A stretch of 64,000 nt of DNA from Ignavibacteriota bacterium (GTDB taxonomy: Bacteria > Bacteroidota > Ignavibacteria > UBA10030 > BY39), in the NCBI GenBank assembly GCA_003327435.1, contig QOQV01000001.1:310001-374000 (forward strand), given 5' to 3'. Positions 34,313 through 44,286 of this stretch are shown here, in pieces. Under the pieces are notes generated by a model. That model ran no database searches. It had not been told where the DNA came from and saw nothing but the letters and a program-made list of their open reading frames with translations. The translations under genes and the position numbers were made by a program. How positions within the stretch are numbered: the first letter of the stretch is position 1; each line of letters opens with the position of its first letter.

Positions 34313-35644
34313 TTAAAACTTAAAATGTACCTTAGGACTATTTACCGAAATCATTACTTTAAACTTATTAAATTCAGATTGCAGATCAAAAATCGATTGA
34401 TAGAATGCTTTGCGCTTTTCTTTACCAACTACATATCTGGCGCTTAAGATTGGTTTCCATCCGTCTAAAAAAGAACTTTCAAGTGTTATGATATAATCTA
34501 CTTTTATTTTGTTTGCCACTTTAGTCAGGGTCAGATTAACTTTCTGTGCAATCTCTTTTTCCTTAAAAAGCACCTTTTCAAATTGCTTAACTTCCATCCG
34601 CTGCACTTTAGGATGGCGAGAATAGTCACGAGTTTCTGAAGTTTTAGCAGAATCACTTAAAAGTTTCATAAACTCATTATCCAGAACTGAAACCTCTACA
34701 TCCCAGTCAATTGCATCATGTATATCTATCAGACTATGCAGAAAATTTAGATAACGTTCTTCTATTGTTCTAACAATTTTTTCCCTACCCATTTTAATTG
34801 TCCAGAATTCCAAAGGGACAAGAATCTCATTAGTGCGTATCTGATTAAGAATACATGAATGATTATATCTCAAAGAAATTGCTTCTTTTGGACTCAGTAT
34901 GTGTTCACCTGTTTTTGCAATTACAAATTTTTCAAACTGTATCTTGCTTAGATACAACCTCACATCACCATAATCAAGTCCAAACACAACATTCTTATCG
35001 TCTACACCCTTAATCGGTAATTCAATCGACGGATATCCTTTACCTTCACTATTGGGAGCATAACTGAATCCATATAAATAAAGCCAATCATTTTCTGAAA
35101 TTGCAATCTCAGTTTTTTTCTCTCTTTTGAAATAAACCGATGGTTTCTCTTTTAATTCCTCCACTTCAATAACTGATTCAATTGACTCTTTTGTAATTTC
35201 TTCTCTTTCCTTGGGTATATCGCTGGTAACTACCGGTTCTTTAATAGGTTCAATAATATCAATTGGTTCGGTTTTATCAGATTTTTCATCTATTACTTCT
35301 GTTAATTCTTCTTTAACAATTTCACCTGGTTCAGTTGTCTCGGATGGTATTGTACTAACAATAGCTTCATTTTCTATATTAATACTTTCTTCTGCAATTA
35401 TATTTTCTTTAACCTGTGGTTGGATTTCTCTCAGATACATTAACTTCAAGCGATTAATGATTTCTTCTTTAAGATTTCCAGTTAATAATTTTTCGAACTC
35501 TGAGAGAAATTCTTCAGCAACTTTTTCAGGTGGAAATTCTAAGAACTTTTTCAGTACTTCTTTTAGATATTCCCTTTTTTTTAACCTCTCCGATATTTCG
35601 TCCAATATCAGTTGTGCTAATTTTTCTTGAAAATTTGAATTCAT
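34313..35644 (-). CDS. GvpL/GvpF-like domain protein with acidic linker (orphan)
   Basis: 443 residues. Residues 1-85 are helical and charged; about 85-185 is a low-complexity acidic linker rich in Glu, Ile, Pro and Thr; about 190-443 resemble gas vesicle proteins GvpL/F: WLYLYGFSYAP at the start, LRYNHSCILNQIRTNEILVPLEFWTI in the middle (short form: NEILVPLEFWTI), AIDWDVEVSVLD, and a final FNKFKVMISVNSP. This is pattern recognition at low similarity. No gas vesicle shell gene (gvpA) is seen here. Orphan GvpL/F-like proteins may serve another assembly role; function unknown. Confidence 0.5.
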   Translation of the reverse strand: MNSNFQEKLAQLILDEISERLKKREYLKEVLKKFLEFPPEKVAEEFLSEFEKLLTGNLKEEIINRLKLMYLREIQPQVKENIIAEESINIENEAIVSTIPSETTEPGEIVKEELTEVIDEKSDKTEPIDIIEPIKEPVVTSDIPKEREEITKESIESVIEVEELKEKPSVYFKREKKTEIAISENDWLYLYGFSYAPNSEGKGYPSIELPIKGVDDKNVVFGLDYGDVRLYLSKIQFEKFVIAKTGEHILSPKEAISLRYNHSCILNQIRTNEILVPLEFWTIKMGREKIVRTIEERYLNFLHSLIDIHDAIDWDVEVSVLDNEFMKLLSDSAKTSETRDYSRHPKVQRMEVKQFEKVLFKEKEIAQKVNLTLTKVANKIKVDYIITLESSFLDGWKPILSARYVVGKEKRKAFYQSIFDLQSEFNKFKVMISVNSPKVHFKF

Positions 35645-35753
35645 AAATTTATATCCATTCTAATTAAGAACTTAATCCAAGCTATTATCCAAATACATTT
35701 TAAGCGCATCAGACTTATGATAAATATCTAAATATTGATAGATTCAGTTATTG

Positions 35754-35835
35754 CGGAGAGCGAGGGACTCGAACCCCCAAGTCCTTGCGGACGCCGGTTT
35801 TCAAGACCGGTGACTTACCATTAGCCTAGCTCTCC
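35754..35835 (-). tRNA. tRNA-Ser(UGA)
   Basis: Reverse-complement folding gives acceptor stem GGAGAGC/GCTCTCC, a D-arm GGCT/AGTC, anticodon stem CCGGT/ACCGG with loop CTTGAAA (anticodon TGA at 35801-35803), a long variable arm (GTCC/GGAC) as expected of class II tRNAs, a T-arm with TTCGAGT, and discriminator G. The 3' CCA is not encoded. The gene is 82 bases. Confidence 0.95.
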
Positions 35836-35913
35836 GAATTAACGATTAAATATATAAAAAATCTGTATATGAAACAATTTTTATTTACCATATAATATTT
35901 TTATCTTTTTTCA

Positions 35914-37119
35914 ATGGAACTTTGGAGAAAAAATTTATATACGCTATGGGTAGCACAATTTTTTACAATGGCGGGAATGAATCTGGTAATCCCTTTCCTT
36001 CCGTTCTTTGTGCGTGAACTGGGAATTACCAATCAAACTGCTGTTGCCCGCTGGAGTGGACTGGTATTTGCCGGACCTTTCTTCTTCTCCTTTTTTCTGA
36101 CTCCATTTTGGGGCACATTGGGTGATAAATATGGAAGAAAATTAATGGTAATCAGAGCAATATTTGGACTGGGTATTTCACAAGTTTTAATTGGACTATC
36201 ACCAAATGTGGAATTTTTGTTCATTGCCAGAATGATTCAGGGGGCTATTAGTGGATTTGTACCTTCAGCTCTGGCACTCGTATCATCAACAACTCCGAAC
36301 GAAAAAAGCGGCTATGCCATTGGTGTACTACAAAGTTCGACCGCAGCTGGCACGATTATCGGTCCATTGATAGGAGGATTTCTTGCTGACATATTACCTT
36401 ATAGATTAATTTTTTTCATAACCGCCTCACTTTGCTTCACAGCTGGAATCTTAGTGATAAAAATTGTTAAAGAAGATTCATTTAAAAAGACTGAATCACA
36501 CTCATTCACAGTTAAAGAAAACTATAAATTTACTTTTAGTACACCAGGTTTAAGATTAGGTGTTATATTGATATTCATCAGCCAACTTGCAGTAATGCTA
36601 ATACAACCAATATTTGCTCTGTACATAGAAAGTTTTAAAATTAATCCGAACTATCTTGCAACTTTTACTGGAATGGCATTTTCCATACTTGGAATTTTTA
36701 TGTTAATATCTTCACCAATATGGGGAAAGAGAATTGATAAGAATGGTTATCGCAAAAATTTACCTATGGCTATAGCTGGTGCTGCTATCGCCTATGTATT
36801 GCAGGGCGTTACAAACTCTGCAATTCTATTGATATTATTCCGTGCAATTCAGGGTCTATTCATGGGAGGAATTATCCCTTCAATATATTCCTACATTTCA
36901 AAAAATTGCGTTTCCTTCCGCCGAGCTGGAATAATGGGAATCGCTTCAGGATTATTTGTATTAGCCAATCTAATAGGTCCAATTTTAGGTGGCTTTATGG
37001 CTTCAAGTTTTGGATTCAATCAAGTATTTTATATATCTGGTATAATACTTTCGTTGACTTCAATTTATCTTTTCAGAAATCTTAAAGAACCAATTCCGAT
37101 AAATGAATGTGTACAGTGA
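35914..37119 (+). CDS. MFS transporter, drug/H+ antiporter type
   Basis: 401 residues with twelve membrane helices. The loop motif GTLGDKYGRKLMV between helices 2 and 3 and the helix-5 motif GTIIGPLIGGFLAD identify a 12-helix major facilitator exporter; a second GPILGGFMA near 360 ends the C-half. Probable multidrug or metabolite efflux across the inner membrane. The first plus-strand gene of the window; its stop abuts that of the convergent acyl-CoA synthetase with no space between. Confidence 0.9.
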   Translation: MELWRKNLYTLWVAQFFTMAGMNLVIPFLPFFVRELGITNQTAVARWSGLVFAGPFFFSFFLTPFWGTLGDKYGRKLMVIRAIFGLGISQVLIGLSPNVEFLFIARMIQGAISGFVPSALALVSSTTPNEKSGYAIGVLQSSTAAGTIIGPLIGGFLADILPYRLIFFITASLCFTAGILVIKIVKEDSFKKTESHSFTVKENYKFTFSTPGLRLGVILIFISQLAVMLIQPIFALYIESFKINPNYLATFTGMAFSILGIFMLISSPIWGKRIDKNGYRKNLPMAIAGAAIAYVLQGVTNSAILLILFRAIQGLFMGGIIPSIYSYISKNCVSFRRAGIMGIASGLFVLANLIGPILGGFMASSFGFNQVFYISGIILSLTSIYLFRNLKEPIPINECVQ

Positions 37120-38823
37120 TTACTCTGGAACATTTGCATATCTTTTAATTTTTTGCGCTGTGGTTTTCTCGAACTCTTTATCCCGAATTATAAAATCCTG
37201 TATTCGCTTAAAAGGAGTTAAATTCTTATTTATATTTTGTATTTCTTTCCTTATTATTTCCTGAATTACCTGCTCGTTTATTTGAATGTTTTCTTTTTCT
37301 GACAATTCAATAAATGCTTCAGCATCAACATATATTTGGGCTTTAATTATCTCCCCATGTTTACTATCCTGTTCAGCATATACCATTGATTCAAGAATAA
37401 ACGGACTTCTATTCAATATATCTTCTATTTCTTCAGGATAAACATTTTTACCACTTTTCGAAATAATAACATTCTTTTTTCTTCCATTTATGTATAAGAA
37501 CCCATCTGAATCAACATGCCCAATGTCACCTGTTTTAAACCAACCATTCTCCATAACTTCCTTAGTAGCCTTTTCATTTTTATAATAACCCAGCATAATA
37601 TTAGGACCTTTTGCCCATATTTCACCGTTACCTTCAGAATCTGGATTTGCAATTTTTATCTCGACTCCTGGGAGAGGCAATCCTGCTGAATCATCTCTAA
37701 AATTATTCAGCCGATTTAATGTTAATATTGGAGAGGTTTCTGTTAAACCATAACCTTGTATGAATGTGAAACCAAATTCGCGCAAACCTTTCGCAATAAC
37801 AGGATCCTGTTTAGCACCACCTGTAATAAATGCTCTTATCGACCCACCAAATTTTTCATGAATTTCTTTAAACAACCTCCTTTTTAAATCAATCCCCATC
37901 CCTTCCAATATATTTGTTAATGTTATTAGTGGTGAAATGATAATACTGGTGATCTTCTTTTCCTGAATTGCTTTTCTAATTCCCCTATACATTTTATCGT
38001 ACAGCAAGGGTACACCAAGCAATATAGTTGGATGTACTTTCTGCATATCTTCGACGATTGTTTTCAGAGAACGTGAATAATGTACCGAAGCACCACAATA
38101 AATTGGACATAAAAAACCACATGTGCATTCATAAGTATGATGGATCGGTAAGACAGATAAAAATCTATCTTCTGGATATATATAGAACGCGCTTACCATA
38201 CTCATCAAATTGGATGTCAAATTCTTCTGGCTAAGCATTACTCCTTTAGATTTTCCAAGTGTCCCTGATGTAAACAAAATTACAGCTAACTCTTCAGGAT
38301 TTATTTGTGGCAAATTATCAAGACTGCATCCCTTCGAGGAAAACAATAAATCAATCATTGTATAAAAATTATTCTCAGCTTTTATATAATCCATACATAT
38401 GTAAAATTTCATCTTTCTAAAAATCTTTGATTTTTCTAAAAATAGAGGATGGAATTCACTCGAATAGATAATTGCTTCAGCATCTGATTCATGAATTATA
38501 TTTATAATTTCGCTTTCAGATAATTTCCTGTCAATGGGTACAACAACATAATTAAAACAAACACATGTAAGGTATGCTATTCCCCATTGTACGCGATTTT
38601 CTCCAATGATGGCAACTTTAGCCCTTTCTTTGACACCAAGGTTCCGTAAAGCAGTACCAAATTTTAAAACATTCTTTAAAAGCTGGCTATATGTAACGCT
38701 TGGAATCGGTGTATCATTTAAATCCTCAAGAGCAAGCTTATCAGGATACTTTTGTGCTGACTTAATAAGCACATCCTGAAGTGAACCAATATGTGGAACA
38801 TCATATAAATCGTTTTTTACCAT
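37120..38823 (-). CDS. AMP-forming long-chain acyl-CoA synthetase-like ligase
   Basis: 567 residues. ANL-superfamily core motifs: ILFTSGTLGKSKGVMLSQKN near 188, GYGLTETSPIL near 355, GWFKTGDIGHVD near 430 and KNVIISKSGKNVYPEEIED near 452. The enzyme adenylates a carboxylic acid, likely a fatty acid, and transfers it to CoA. The TSGT-type P-loop has Leu where Thr is usual (TSGTLGKSKG). Monocistronic and convergent with the MFS gene. Confidence 0.9.
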   Translation of the reverse strand: MVKNDLYDVPHIGSLQDVLIKSAQKYPDKLALEDLNDTPIPSVTYSQLLKNVLKFGTALRNLGVKERAKVAIIGENRVQWGIAYLTCVCFNYVVVPIDRKLSESEIINIIHESDAEAIIYSSEFHPLFLEKSKIFRKMKFYICMDYIKAENNFYTMIDLLFSSKGCSLDNLPQINPEELAVILFTSGTLGKSKGVMLSQKNLTSNLMSMVSAFYIYPEDRFLSVLPIHHTYECTCGFLCPIYCGASVHYSRSLKTIVEDMQKVHPTILLGVPLLYDKMYRGIRKAIQEKKITSIIISPLITLTNILEGMGIDLKRRLFKEIHEKFGGSIRAFITGGAKQDPVIAKGLREFGFTFIQGYGLTETSPILTLNRLNNFRDDSAGLPLPGVEIKIANPDSEGNGEIWAKGPNIMLGYYKNEKATKEVMENGWFKTGDIGHVDSDGFLYINGRKKNVIISKSGKNVYPEEIEDILNRSPFILESMVYAEQDSKHGEIIKAQIYVDAEAFIELSEKENIQINEQVIQEIIRKEIQNINKNLTPFKRIQDFIIRDKEFEKTTAQKIKRYANVPE

Positions 38824-38985
38824 ATAATTGCCTTTCTTAAATTCTAATGTCTAAATTTAACAATTTTTAAAATATATTAAAAATGGAAGATTTTCATTTA
38901 TTGCTTATATCAAAAATTTAACATATATTTAGATAATTTTAGAAAAGATTTTTTTAATCATTATTAAAAGGAGTAACATCGAAAT

Positions 38986-41079
38986 ATGCCAATAATGACA
39001 AAAATGCGCGACAATATGCCGACGATTTTAATTTTACTCGTCGTTGCATTTATCTTAACAATCGTGTTCGAATGGGGTATGGATTATCTCGGATTAAGAT
39101 CCCGTGGTCATGATTATGTGGGTGTAATAAATGACCGCAAAATATCATATCAGGAATTTATTGAGCTTGTAAGGCAACGCTCAGAGCAAGAAAAGCAGCA
39201 AACAGGAAAAGAACCTGATGAAAATGCACTTAATCGCATAAGAGATGAAGTGTGGAATTCGCTTGTCACACAAACTCTTGTCGATGAAGAAATTAAGAGG
39301 CTCGGAATCGAGGTGCCCGATCAGGAAATAGTTGATTGGGTCAAGGGTGATAATCCACCGGAATTTTTATACAAACAATTTGTAGATTCAAACGGAGTTT
39401 TCAATAGAGCAGCTTATGAAGCAGCCATCGCTGATCCCAGAAATAAAGAAATATGGATTCAAATTGAACAAGGTTTAAAAAAACAGAGAATGCAGGAAAA
39501 ATTGCAAAGCTTGATTTTAGCAAGCGTTAGGGTTTCAGAATCAGAATTGTTCGAAAAATATGTCGAACAAAATCTGAAACTGAATATGGAATATGTATTC
39601 TTTGATCCAAATAAGTATGTTACTGATGAAGAAGTAAACCTAACTGACTCAGACATTGAAAAATATTATAACGAACATTCAGCTGAATTCAAGACCGAAC
39701 CAACACGCAAACTTAAATATGTAAAATTTAAAGAAGTACCTTCAGCAAAAGATACGCAATCTGTCATATCTGAACTGGAAGATGTTCTTGACAAAGTTCG
39801 TTCAGGTGCCGACTTTATGGATCTACTAAACACCTATTCTGAAACACCAACCACAGAAATATTTTACAAACATGGAGAATTAAGTCCAACAAAAGAAGAA
39901 AAATTGTTTTCCGCAAAAGTTGGCGATATAGTTGGGCCATTTTCTGACTTCGACGGTTATCATCTTGTCAAAATCCTTGAAGAACGTACCGGCAATGATG
40001 AATTCATTCGTGCCAGTCATATCTTAATAAACATTCAAGGCAATGATTCAACAAGTGCTCTTAACCAGGCGAAAGAAATCATTGTAAAATTAAAAAAAGG
40101 TGAAGACTTTGCTACATTAGCCAAACAATTTTCCAAAGATCCTGGATCTGCTGAAAAAGGCGGTGACCTTGGTTGGTTCGGTAAAGGTCGAATGGTGAAA
40201 CCATTCGAAGATGCCTGCTACAAAGCTCAATTAAATCAAATTGTTGGTCCAGTAAAAACTCAATTTGGATATCATATTATAAAAGTAACAGGTAAGAGCA
40301 AGAGAGAAATCAAAATTGCCGATATTGTAATTCCTGTAAAAATTAGTTCCGAAACCAGAAGTCTTATATATCAAAATGCACAAGATTTCAGATACCTGGC
40401 TCAAGAAAACGGATTTATTAAAGAAGCAGAATCTGTGAAATACCAGATCCTCGAAACTCCCGCGTTTACTAAAGACGGAATAATTCCTGGAATTGGCAAA
40501 CATCCCGCACTAAATCGTTTTGCTTTTGAAAAAGATCTTGGCGACATAAGCGAGGTATTTCCAATACCTGAAGGATATGGTGTATTTATGATCTCGGAAA
40601 TAAAAAAAGGTGGAATTAGACCACTTAGTGATCTGAAAGAATCACTTAAACCCCGCGTGCTCCGCGAAAAGAAAATGCAAATTCTTGCAAAAAAGGTGAT
40701 GGAAATTAGAAAAGAAATTTCTGACGCCGACCCTTTACAAAAGATTACGGAAAAACATCCTGATATTACCGTTCAAACAACCGGACAATTTGCTCTTATC
40801 TCCAGCATCCCCGGTATTGGTAGAGATATAAAACTTATCGGAGTTCTCAATACACTTCTACCATTCACAGTTTCTAAACCTATTGAAGGTACACGTGGTT
40901 ATTATATCGTAAAAATTTTAGATAAATCCGGCATCGACTCAACAGCATATAATGCCCAGAAGGATATGTTTAAGAAGCAAATCTTACAAACTAAGAAATC
41001 TCAATTTATCAGCGAATGGCTTGAGCAACTTAAGAAAAATGCCGATATAGAAGATAATAGAGATATGTTCTTTAGATAA
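38986..41079 (+). CDS. PpiD/SurA-like membrane-anchored peptidyl-prolyl isomerase
   Basis: 697 residues. One N-terminal helix (about 12-30, [17 protein letters not shown]) anchors it in the inner membrane with the rest in the periplasm. A SurA_N-type domain (about 40-220) is followed by a degenerate parvulin domain (about 225-330) and a second, well-formed one (about 335-440; [29 protein letters not shown], shortened [15 protein letters not shown]). It assists folding of exported proteins. A clear AAAGGAG ribosome site precedes the start. Confidence 0.9.
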   Translation: MPIMTKMRDNMPTILILLVVAFILTIVFEWGMDYLGLRSRGHDYVGVINDRKISYQEFIELVRQRSEQEKQQTGKEPDENALNRIRDEVWNSLVTQTLVDEEIKRLGIEVPDQEIVDWVKGDNPPEFLYKQFVDSNGVFNRAAYEAAIADPRNKEIWIQIEQGLKKQRMQEKLQSLILASVRVSESELFEKYVEQNLKLNMEYVFFDPNKYVTDEEVNLTDSDIEKYYNEHSAEFKTEPTRKLKYVKFKEVPSAKDTQSVISELEDVLDKVRSGADFMDLLNTYSETPTTEIFYKHGELSPTKEEKLFSAKVGDIVGPFSDFDGYHLVKILEERTGNDEFIRASHILINIQGNDSTSALNQAKEIIVKLKKGEDFATLAKQFSKDPGSAEKGGDLGWFGKGRMVKPFEDACYKAQLNQIVGPVKTQFGYHIIKVTGKSKREIKIADIVIPVKISSETRSLIYQNAQDFRYLAQENGFIKEAESVKYQILETPAFTKDGIIPGIGKHPALNRFAFEKDLGDISEVFPIPEGYGVFMISEIKKGGIRPLSDLKESLKPRVLREKKMQILAKKVMEIRKEISDADPLQKITEKHPDITVQTTGQFALISSIPGIGRDIKLIGVLNTLLPFTVSKPIEGTRGYYIVKILDKSGIDSTAYNAQKDMFKKQILQTKKSQFISEWLEQLKKNADIEDNRDMFFR

Positions 41080-41080
41080 A

Positions 41081-41125
41081 TTATAGTCCGACTAATAAGC
41101 ATTCAATGGATAAGTCGGACTATAA
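41081..41125 (+). terminator. hairpin downstream of the PpiD-like gene
   Basis: A 13-bp perfect stem (41081-41093 and 41113-41125, core ATAGTCCGACT) with a 19-base loop starts right after the stop codon at 41077-41079. A short CTTTT run follows. It is probably a terminator, although the loop is long and the T-tract weak. Confidence 0.6.
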
Positions 41126-41155
41126 CTTTTCAGATGCTCAATATAACAATTCATT

Positions 41156-41827
41156 ATGTTTTATTTTTATAAAAAAATTCTTTTATATAGCTTCATTTTT
41201 TTATTATTGGTTTCGCACGCTACAGCACAAAGAAACTCATTAAGTTCAAAATTGATATATGTTAGTTCATCCAAGATATACCTCTTCCCAGAAGCATCAG
41301 ATTTAATTTTAAGAAAAAAAAATCTACCAATTGAAAACATTTGGGGTATCAGTATTGAATACAGAAGAATTTTTAATGAAGATAAGTATGGTCTTGGAAT
41401 AAACATTGATTATATTAGAAAAACTATAAATTTGAATACCTTCGGCACAACCGACGGTTTCTGGTCAATCCCAATTGAAGTTACTGCATATTTTTTTATT
41501 CCTCTTGGACTTGAAAAATGGAAAATTTTTATGGGTGGTGGCGTTGGTGCTTATCTCGGCGGTAGATTATTAACAAAGGAAAATTCAATAGAGAGTAGTT
41601 CAGGCTCTTCGCCTGGATATGGTATTCATATCCTTGGAGGAATTGAATATTATTTTTATAGGCAATTTGCAATAAAAACTCAAATGAAATTTAGAGATCT
41701 CTCTTTCAAAACAAGCAATAAATTTTATTCAAATCAAGACGACTTTAACAATACATCAATTGATTACAAATCCAGAATAAATGTTGATGGGATGATATTG
41801 GAGTTAGGTATCGTATATTCATTTTAA
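41156..41827 (+). CDS. predicted outer-membrane beta-barrel protein
   Basis: 223 residues. Signal peptide about 1-24 (YSFIFLLLVSHATAQ). The remainder shows alternating hydrophobic strands with glycine-rich turns (FFIPLGLEKWKIFMGGGVGAYLGG) and ends with a terminal aromatic residue (LGIVYSF), typical of small outer-membrane barrels of this lineage. Function is not recognised. It lies 4 bases before the shikimate kinase start and may share its transcript. Confidence 0.7.
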   Translation: MFYFYKKILLYSFIFLLLVSHATAQRNSLSSKLIYVSSSKIYLFPEASDLILRKKNLPIENIWGISIEYRRIFNEDKYGLGINIDYIRKTINLNTFGTTDGFWSIPIEVTAYFFIPLGLEKWKIFMGGGVGAYLGGRLLTKENSIESSSGSSPGYGIHILGGIEYYFYRQFAIKTQMKFRDLSFKTSNKFYSNQDDFNNTSIDYKSRINVDGMILELGIVYSF

Positions 41828-41831
41828 TACT

Positions 41832-42398
41832 ATGCTCGATGTTAGAAAAAACTTAATCTTCCTTACTGGATTCATGGGAAGTGGTAAAAGTACCATAGGT
41901 CCAATTCTTGCAAATACCTTAGGATTCAATTTTATAGATATCGATAAAGAAATAGAATCCATCACAAAAAAAAATATTGTTGAAATTTTCAAGAATAATG
42001 AAGAAAAACATTTTAGAAAATTGGAAAGTGAAATTTTAAAGAAAGTCAGCAACTACAATAATTACATTGTATCACTTGGTGGTGGAACATTACTCAATCA
42101 AGATAATCTAAAACTAGTTCTAACTAAAGGGATATTGATATATTTGAAGACCGATTTAGATAATCTTTATAAAAGGTTGCGATACAAGAATGATCGACCA
42201 CTATTGTTAACAAAAACCGGAGAACATCTAACTGATGAGGAATTAAAAATTAGAATCAAAGAAATTCTAACTGAGCGGGAGAAAATATACGAAAACGCAC
42301 AAATTATTATAAACACGGATGATAAAAAAATCTCATCTACAATCGATGAAATTATAAAATCACTAAAAAATTATCTTAAGCTCTCTACAGGTTTTTAA
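41832..42398 (+). CDS. aroK: shikimate kinase
   Basis: 188 residues. GFMGSGKSTIGPILA near 15 is the Walker A loop, FIDIDKEIE near 37 contains the shikimate-binding aspartates, FRKLESEIL near 60 the conserved Arg, and SLGGGTLL near 81 the glycine Walker B-like motif; NDRPLL near 120 closes the lid. It phosphorylates shikimate in aromatic amino acid synthesis. Its last 14 bases overlap the 3' end of the convergent DUF302 gene. Confidence 0.93.
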   Translation: MLDVRKNLIFLTGFMGSGKSTIGPILANTLGFNFIDIDKEIESITKKNIVEIFKNNEEKHFRKLESEILKKVSNYNNYIVSLGGGTLLNQDNLKLVLTKGILIYLKTDLDNLYKRLRYKNDRPLLLTKTGEHLTDEELKIRIKEILTEREKIYENAQIIINTDDKKISSTIDEIIKSLKNYLKLSTGF

Positions 42399-42768
42399 AA
42401 ACTTCCTCTATTCTCTCTTTAAGAATCACAGATAAATCTCTTAACTTTTCATCATCGAATAGTTTGGTTAAAACATCTGGATTAAAAGCCATAATTTCAA
42501 CCAATGATTCTTTTTCCTGTATGACGACATTACAGGGTAACAGCAAACTGACTTCATCATTTTGTTCAATCGCATTATGAGCAAATTCTGGATTACATGC
42601 ACCTAAAATTAAAAATTTCCTGAACTCTTTGTTGAGTTTTTTCTTTAGCACATCCTGAACATCAATTGTTGTAATAATTCCGAACCCCTGTTTGGCAAGC
42701 TCTTCGGTCACCTTTTTTACAGCAAGTTCAAAACTTATGTTTAACTTCTTTTTAATACTAATTTGCAT
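42385..42768 (-). CDS. DUF302-family protein
   Basis: 127 residues. KKVTEELAKQGFGIITTIDV near 18 and RKFLILGACNPEFAHNA near 50, then LLPCNVVIQE near 77, are the DUF302 pattern; the conserved Cys of CNP and of LPC are both present. The biochemical role of the family is unknown, though it often sits near thiol and sulfur genes. It is the last gene of the redox cluster 42385-47409. Confidence 0.85.
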   Translation of the reverse strand: MQISIKKKLNISFELAVKKVTEELAKQGFGIITTIDVQDVLKKKLNKEFRKFLILGACNPEFAHNAIEQNDEVSLLLPCNVVIQEKESLVEIMAFNPDVLTKLFDDEKLRDLSVILKERIEEVFKNL

Positions 42769-42770
42769 TT

Positions 42771-43175
42771 TTAATCACCATAAAATTTTAAAAGTATCTG
42801 TTTCATCTTGTTGATATCTTGAGCACCAACCATTACATCTAATATCTTTCGGCTTTCTACAAGCATAATTGTTGGTACTGCCATTATACCTAATTTTTTT
42901 GCTATTGAAATCTCATCAGACAAATTAATAAGAAAAATATTTTTAAACTCGTCCTTCAATTCCAAAATAATCGGTGTTTGATGCTTGCATACTCTGCAGC
43001 TCTCAGTCCAAAAATACAACATTAATTTTTTATTCTCCAATAAAATCTTACCTAACTCACCATCAATATTGTCTATTATTTGACCTTTTTTAGATTTCAA
43101 TCTTCTGATAGAAACATATTGTACAAAAATAAAGCTTAGGAAAATAGTTATTAAAATTAAAACTATCCACTTCAT
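42771..43175 (-). CDS. membrane-anchored thioredoxin-like protein
   Basis: 134 residues. An N-terminal helix (1-18, IVLILITIFLSFIFVQY) tethers a thioredoxin fold with the active site TESCRVCKHQTP near 58-67 and a cis-Pro in MAVPTIMLV. It should exchange disulfides outside the cytoplasm. Separated by 2 bases from the DUF302 gene and overlapping the tiny membrane protein gene upstream by 4 bases. Confidence 0.85.
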   Translation of the reverse strand: MKWIVLILITIFLSFIFVQYVSIRRLKSKKGQIIDNIDGELGKILLENKKLMLYFWTESCRVCKHQTPIILELKDEFKNIFLINLSDEISIAKKLGIMAVPTIMLVESRKILDVMVGAQDINKMKQILLKFYGD

Positions 43176-43357
43176 AGAGAATTTTTCTTTTTTGTAGAAG
43201 GAGTCAGCAGAAAGCCTATTAATGCTCCATAAATTGTGCTTATTACAGGATTACTTGAAATTGGGCAGGTGCCAGAATAACATCCAACAAAATAATAATA
43301 AGCATATCCACCAGACGCACCAATCGTTAAGAACAGTGCCATTCGAAATAGTTTCAT
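43172..43357 (-). CDS. small two-helix membrane protein (DUF6132-like), copy 1
   Basis: 61 residues from the ATG at 43357 (MKLFRMALFLTIGASGG); longer frames upstream run into the FmdB-like gene. Two hydrophobic helices flank GCYSGTCPISSNPVISTIYG, which has two cysteines in a pore-like or thiol-reactive loop. A paralogous mini-gene occurs at 44287-44448 with the same CPI..NP.ISTIY core. Both lie beside thioredoxin-fold and CcdA genes, so I suspect a sulfur or thiol transport role; the family has no proven function known to me. Confidence 0.75.
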   Translation of the reverse strand: MKLFRMALFLTIGASGGYAYYYFVGCYSGTCPISSNPVISTIYGALIGFLLTPSTKKKNSL

Positions 43358-43370
43358 AGAATAAAATTTT

Positions 43371-43610
43371 TTAATCAATTCCACAAAGCCCACTTGCACA
43401 CCCACCGTATGATGGAGCATTATCTGAACAACTATCACAATTCCCACTTGTCTCAATCTTACCTATATTCAGCATTGGGGCAGAAAACAATTTAACAGAG
43501 TTTCTTGAACCACATCTTGGACAAATTACTTCCTGTAAATTCTCTTTTCCTTTATGAAAGATTTCGTAATTACTATTACAATCTTTACAATGATAATCAA
43601 AAGTTGGCAT
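43371..43610 (-). CDS. FmdB-type zinc-ribbon protein with Cys-rich tail
   Basis: 79 residues. FDYHCKDCNSNYEIFHK at the N-terminus and ICPRCGSRNSVKLFSAP around 34 make the CxxC...CxxC zinc ribbon of the FmdB/CxxC_CXXC_SSSS family. The C-terminal tail has five further cysteines in 23 residues (CDSCSDNAPSYGGCASGLC), which might bind another metal or cluster. Stop and start overlap the DUF1858 gene by one base. Confidence 0.85.
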   Translation of the reverse strand: MPTFDYHCKDCNSNYEIFHKGKENLQEVICPRCGSRNSVKLFSAPMLNIGKIETSGNCDSCSDNAPSYGGCASGLCGID

Positions 43611-43843
43611 TATCTTTTCTCCATTTTTAAATGATTTTCTTTCAAAATAGCATTTAAGTCTTTTACAAAAATTTCTATTTGTTCTTCTTTAAAACCTTTT
43701 TCTTTTGAAGCAGATTCGAGTGTTCCCCAAACCGGTTCACCACAGGCAAGACACTTTATTCCTTTGTTCATGAGATAAGTTACAGATTCAGGCAATATAT
43801 TAACCAATTCTTCTATCAAGATATCTTTTTCGATTTGTTTCAT
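43610..43843 (-). CDS. DUF1858-domain protein (hybrid-cluster-associated redox-disulfide type)
   Basis: 77 residues. ILPESVTYLMNKGIKCLACGEPVWGTLES is the DUF1858 core (here in parts: VTYLMNKGIKC, CLACGEPVWGTLES) with a CxxC-like CLAC pair. This short redox-disulfide domain is found with sulfur-transfer and hybrid-cluster proteins. It is in an operon with OsmC and the zinc-ribbon protein. Confidence 0.88.
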   Translation of the reverse strand: MKQIEKDILIEELVNILPESVTYLMNKGIKCLACGEPVWGTLESASKEKGFKEEQIEIFVKDLNAILKENHLKMEKR

Positions 43844-43846
43844 AAA

Positions 43847-44275
43847 TCAATCAACTTCAATAATTTTATATGTATGAGTAATCTCAACAGAGTTTTTGAG
43901 CATAAATGAGACAGAGCAATATTTTGTTTTGGATAATTCTATTGCTCTCTCAACATCACTCGGACTAATAGATTTGCCTTCAAGAACATACTCTAAATTT
44001 ATTTTGGTATAAACCTGAGGATGTTCTTCAGCCACTTCCGCTTCGATATTGATATAAAAGTTTTTAAAGTTCACTCTCTTTTTTCTCAGAATCGAAGCTA
44101 CATCACTACCAGTACATCCACCAAGAGCAATCAAAACAAGTTCTTTTGGTCTGGTACCTGCGTTGCTGCCACCAAATTCTTCAGGTCCATCCATTATAAC
44201 CCAATGATTTGAATCTGCTTTACCCGCAAATGTTATGCCTTTAATATTTTGAACTACCGCTTTTTTTGTTGCCAT
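43847..44275 (-). CDS. OsmC/Ohr-family thiol peroxidase-like protein
   Basis: 142 residues from the ATG at 44275 (MATKKAVVQNIKG), which follows an AAGGA ribosome site; an in-frame TTG 15 bases earlier is less likely. PKELVLIALGGCTGSDVASIL near 42 contains the first redox Cys and SKTKYCSVSFML near 118 the second. OsmC proteins reduce organic hydroperoxides or act in persulfide chemistry. It lies in the thiol cluster just after the mini membrane protein. Confidence 0.9.
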   Translation of the reverse strand: MATKKAVVQNIKGITFAGKADSNHWVIMDGPEEFGGSNAGTRPKELVLIALGGCTGSDVASILRKKRVNFKNFYINIEAEVAEEHPQVYTKINLEYVLEGKSISPSDVERAIELSKTKYCSVSFMLKNSVEITHTYKIIEVD

Positions 44276-44286
44276 AGTTTTCCTTT

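Noticed and set aside
35211-35630. 139-residue Ser/Ile-rich plus-strand frame
   Set aside because: Antisense to the acidic linker of the GvpL/F-like gene; its composition mirrors that low-complexity region.
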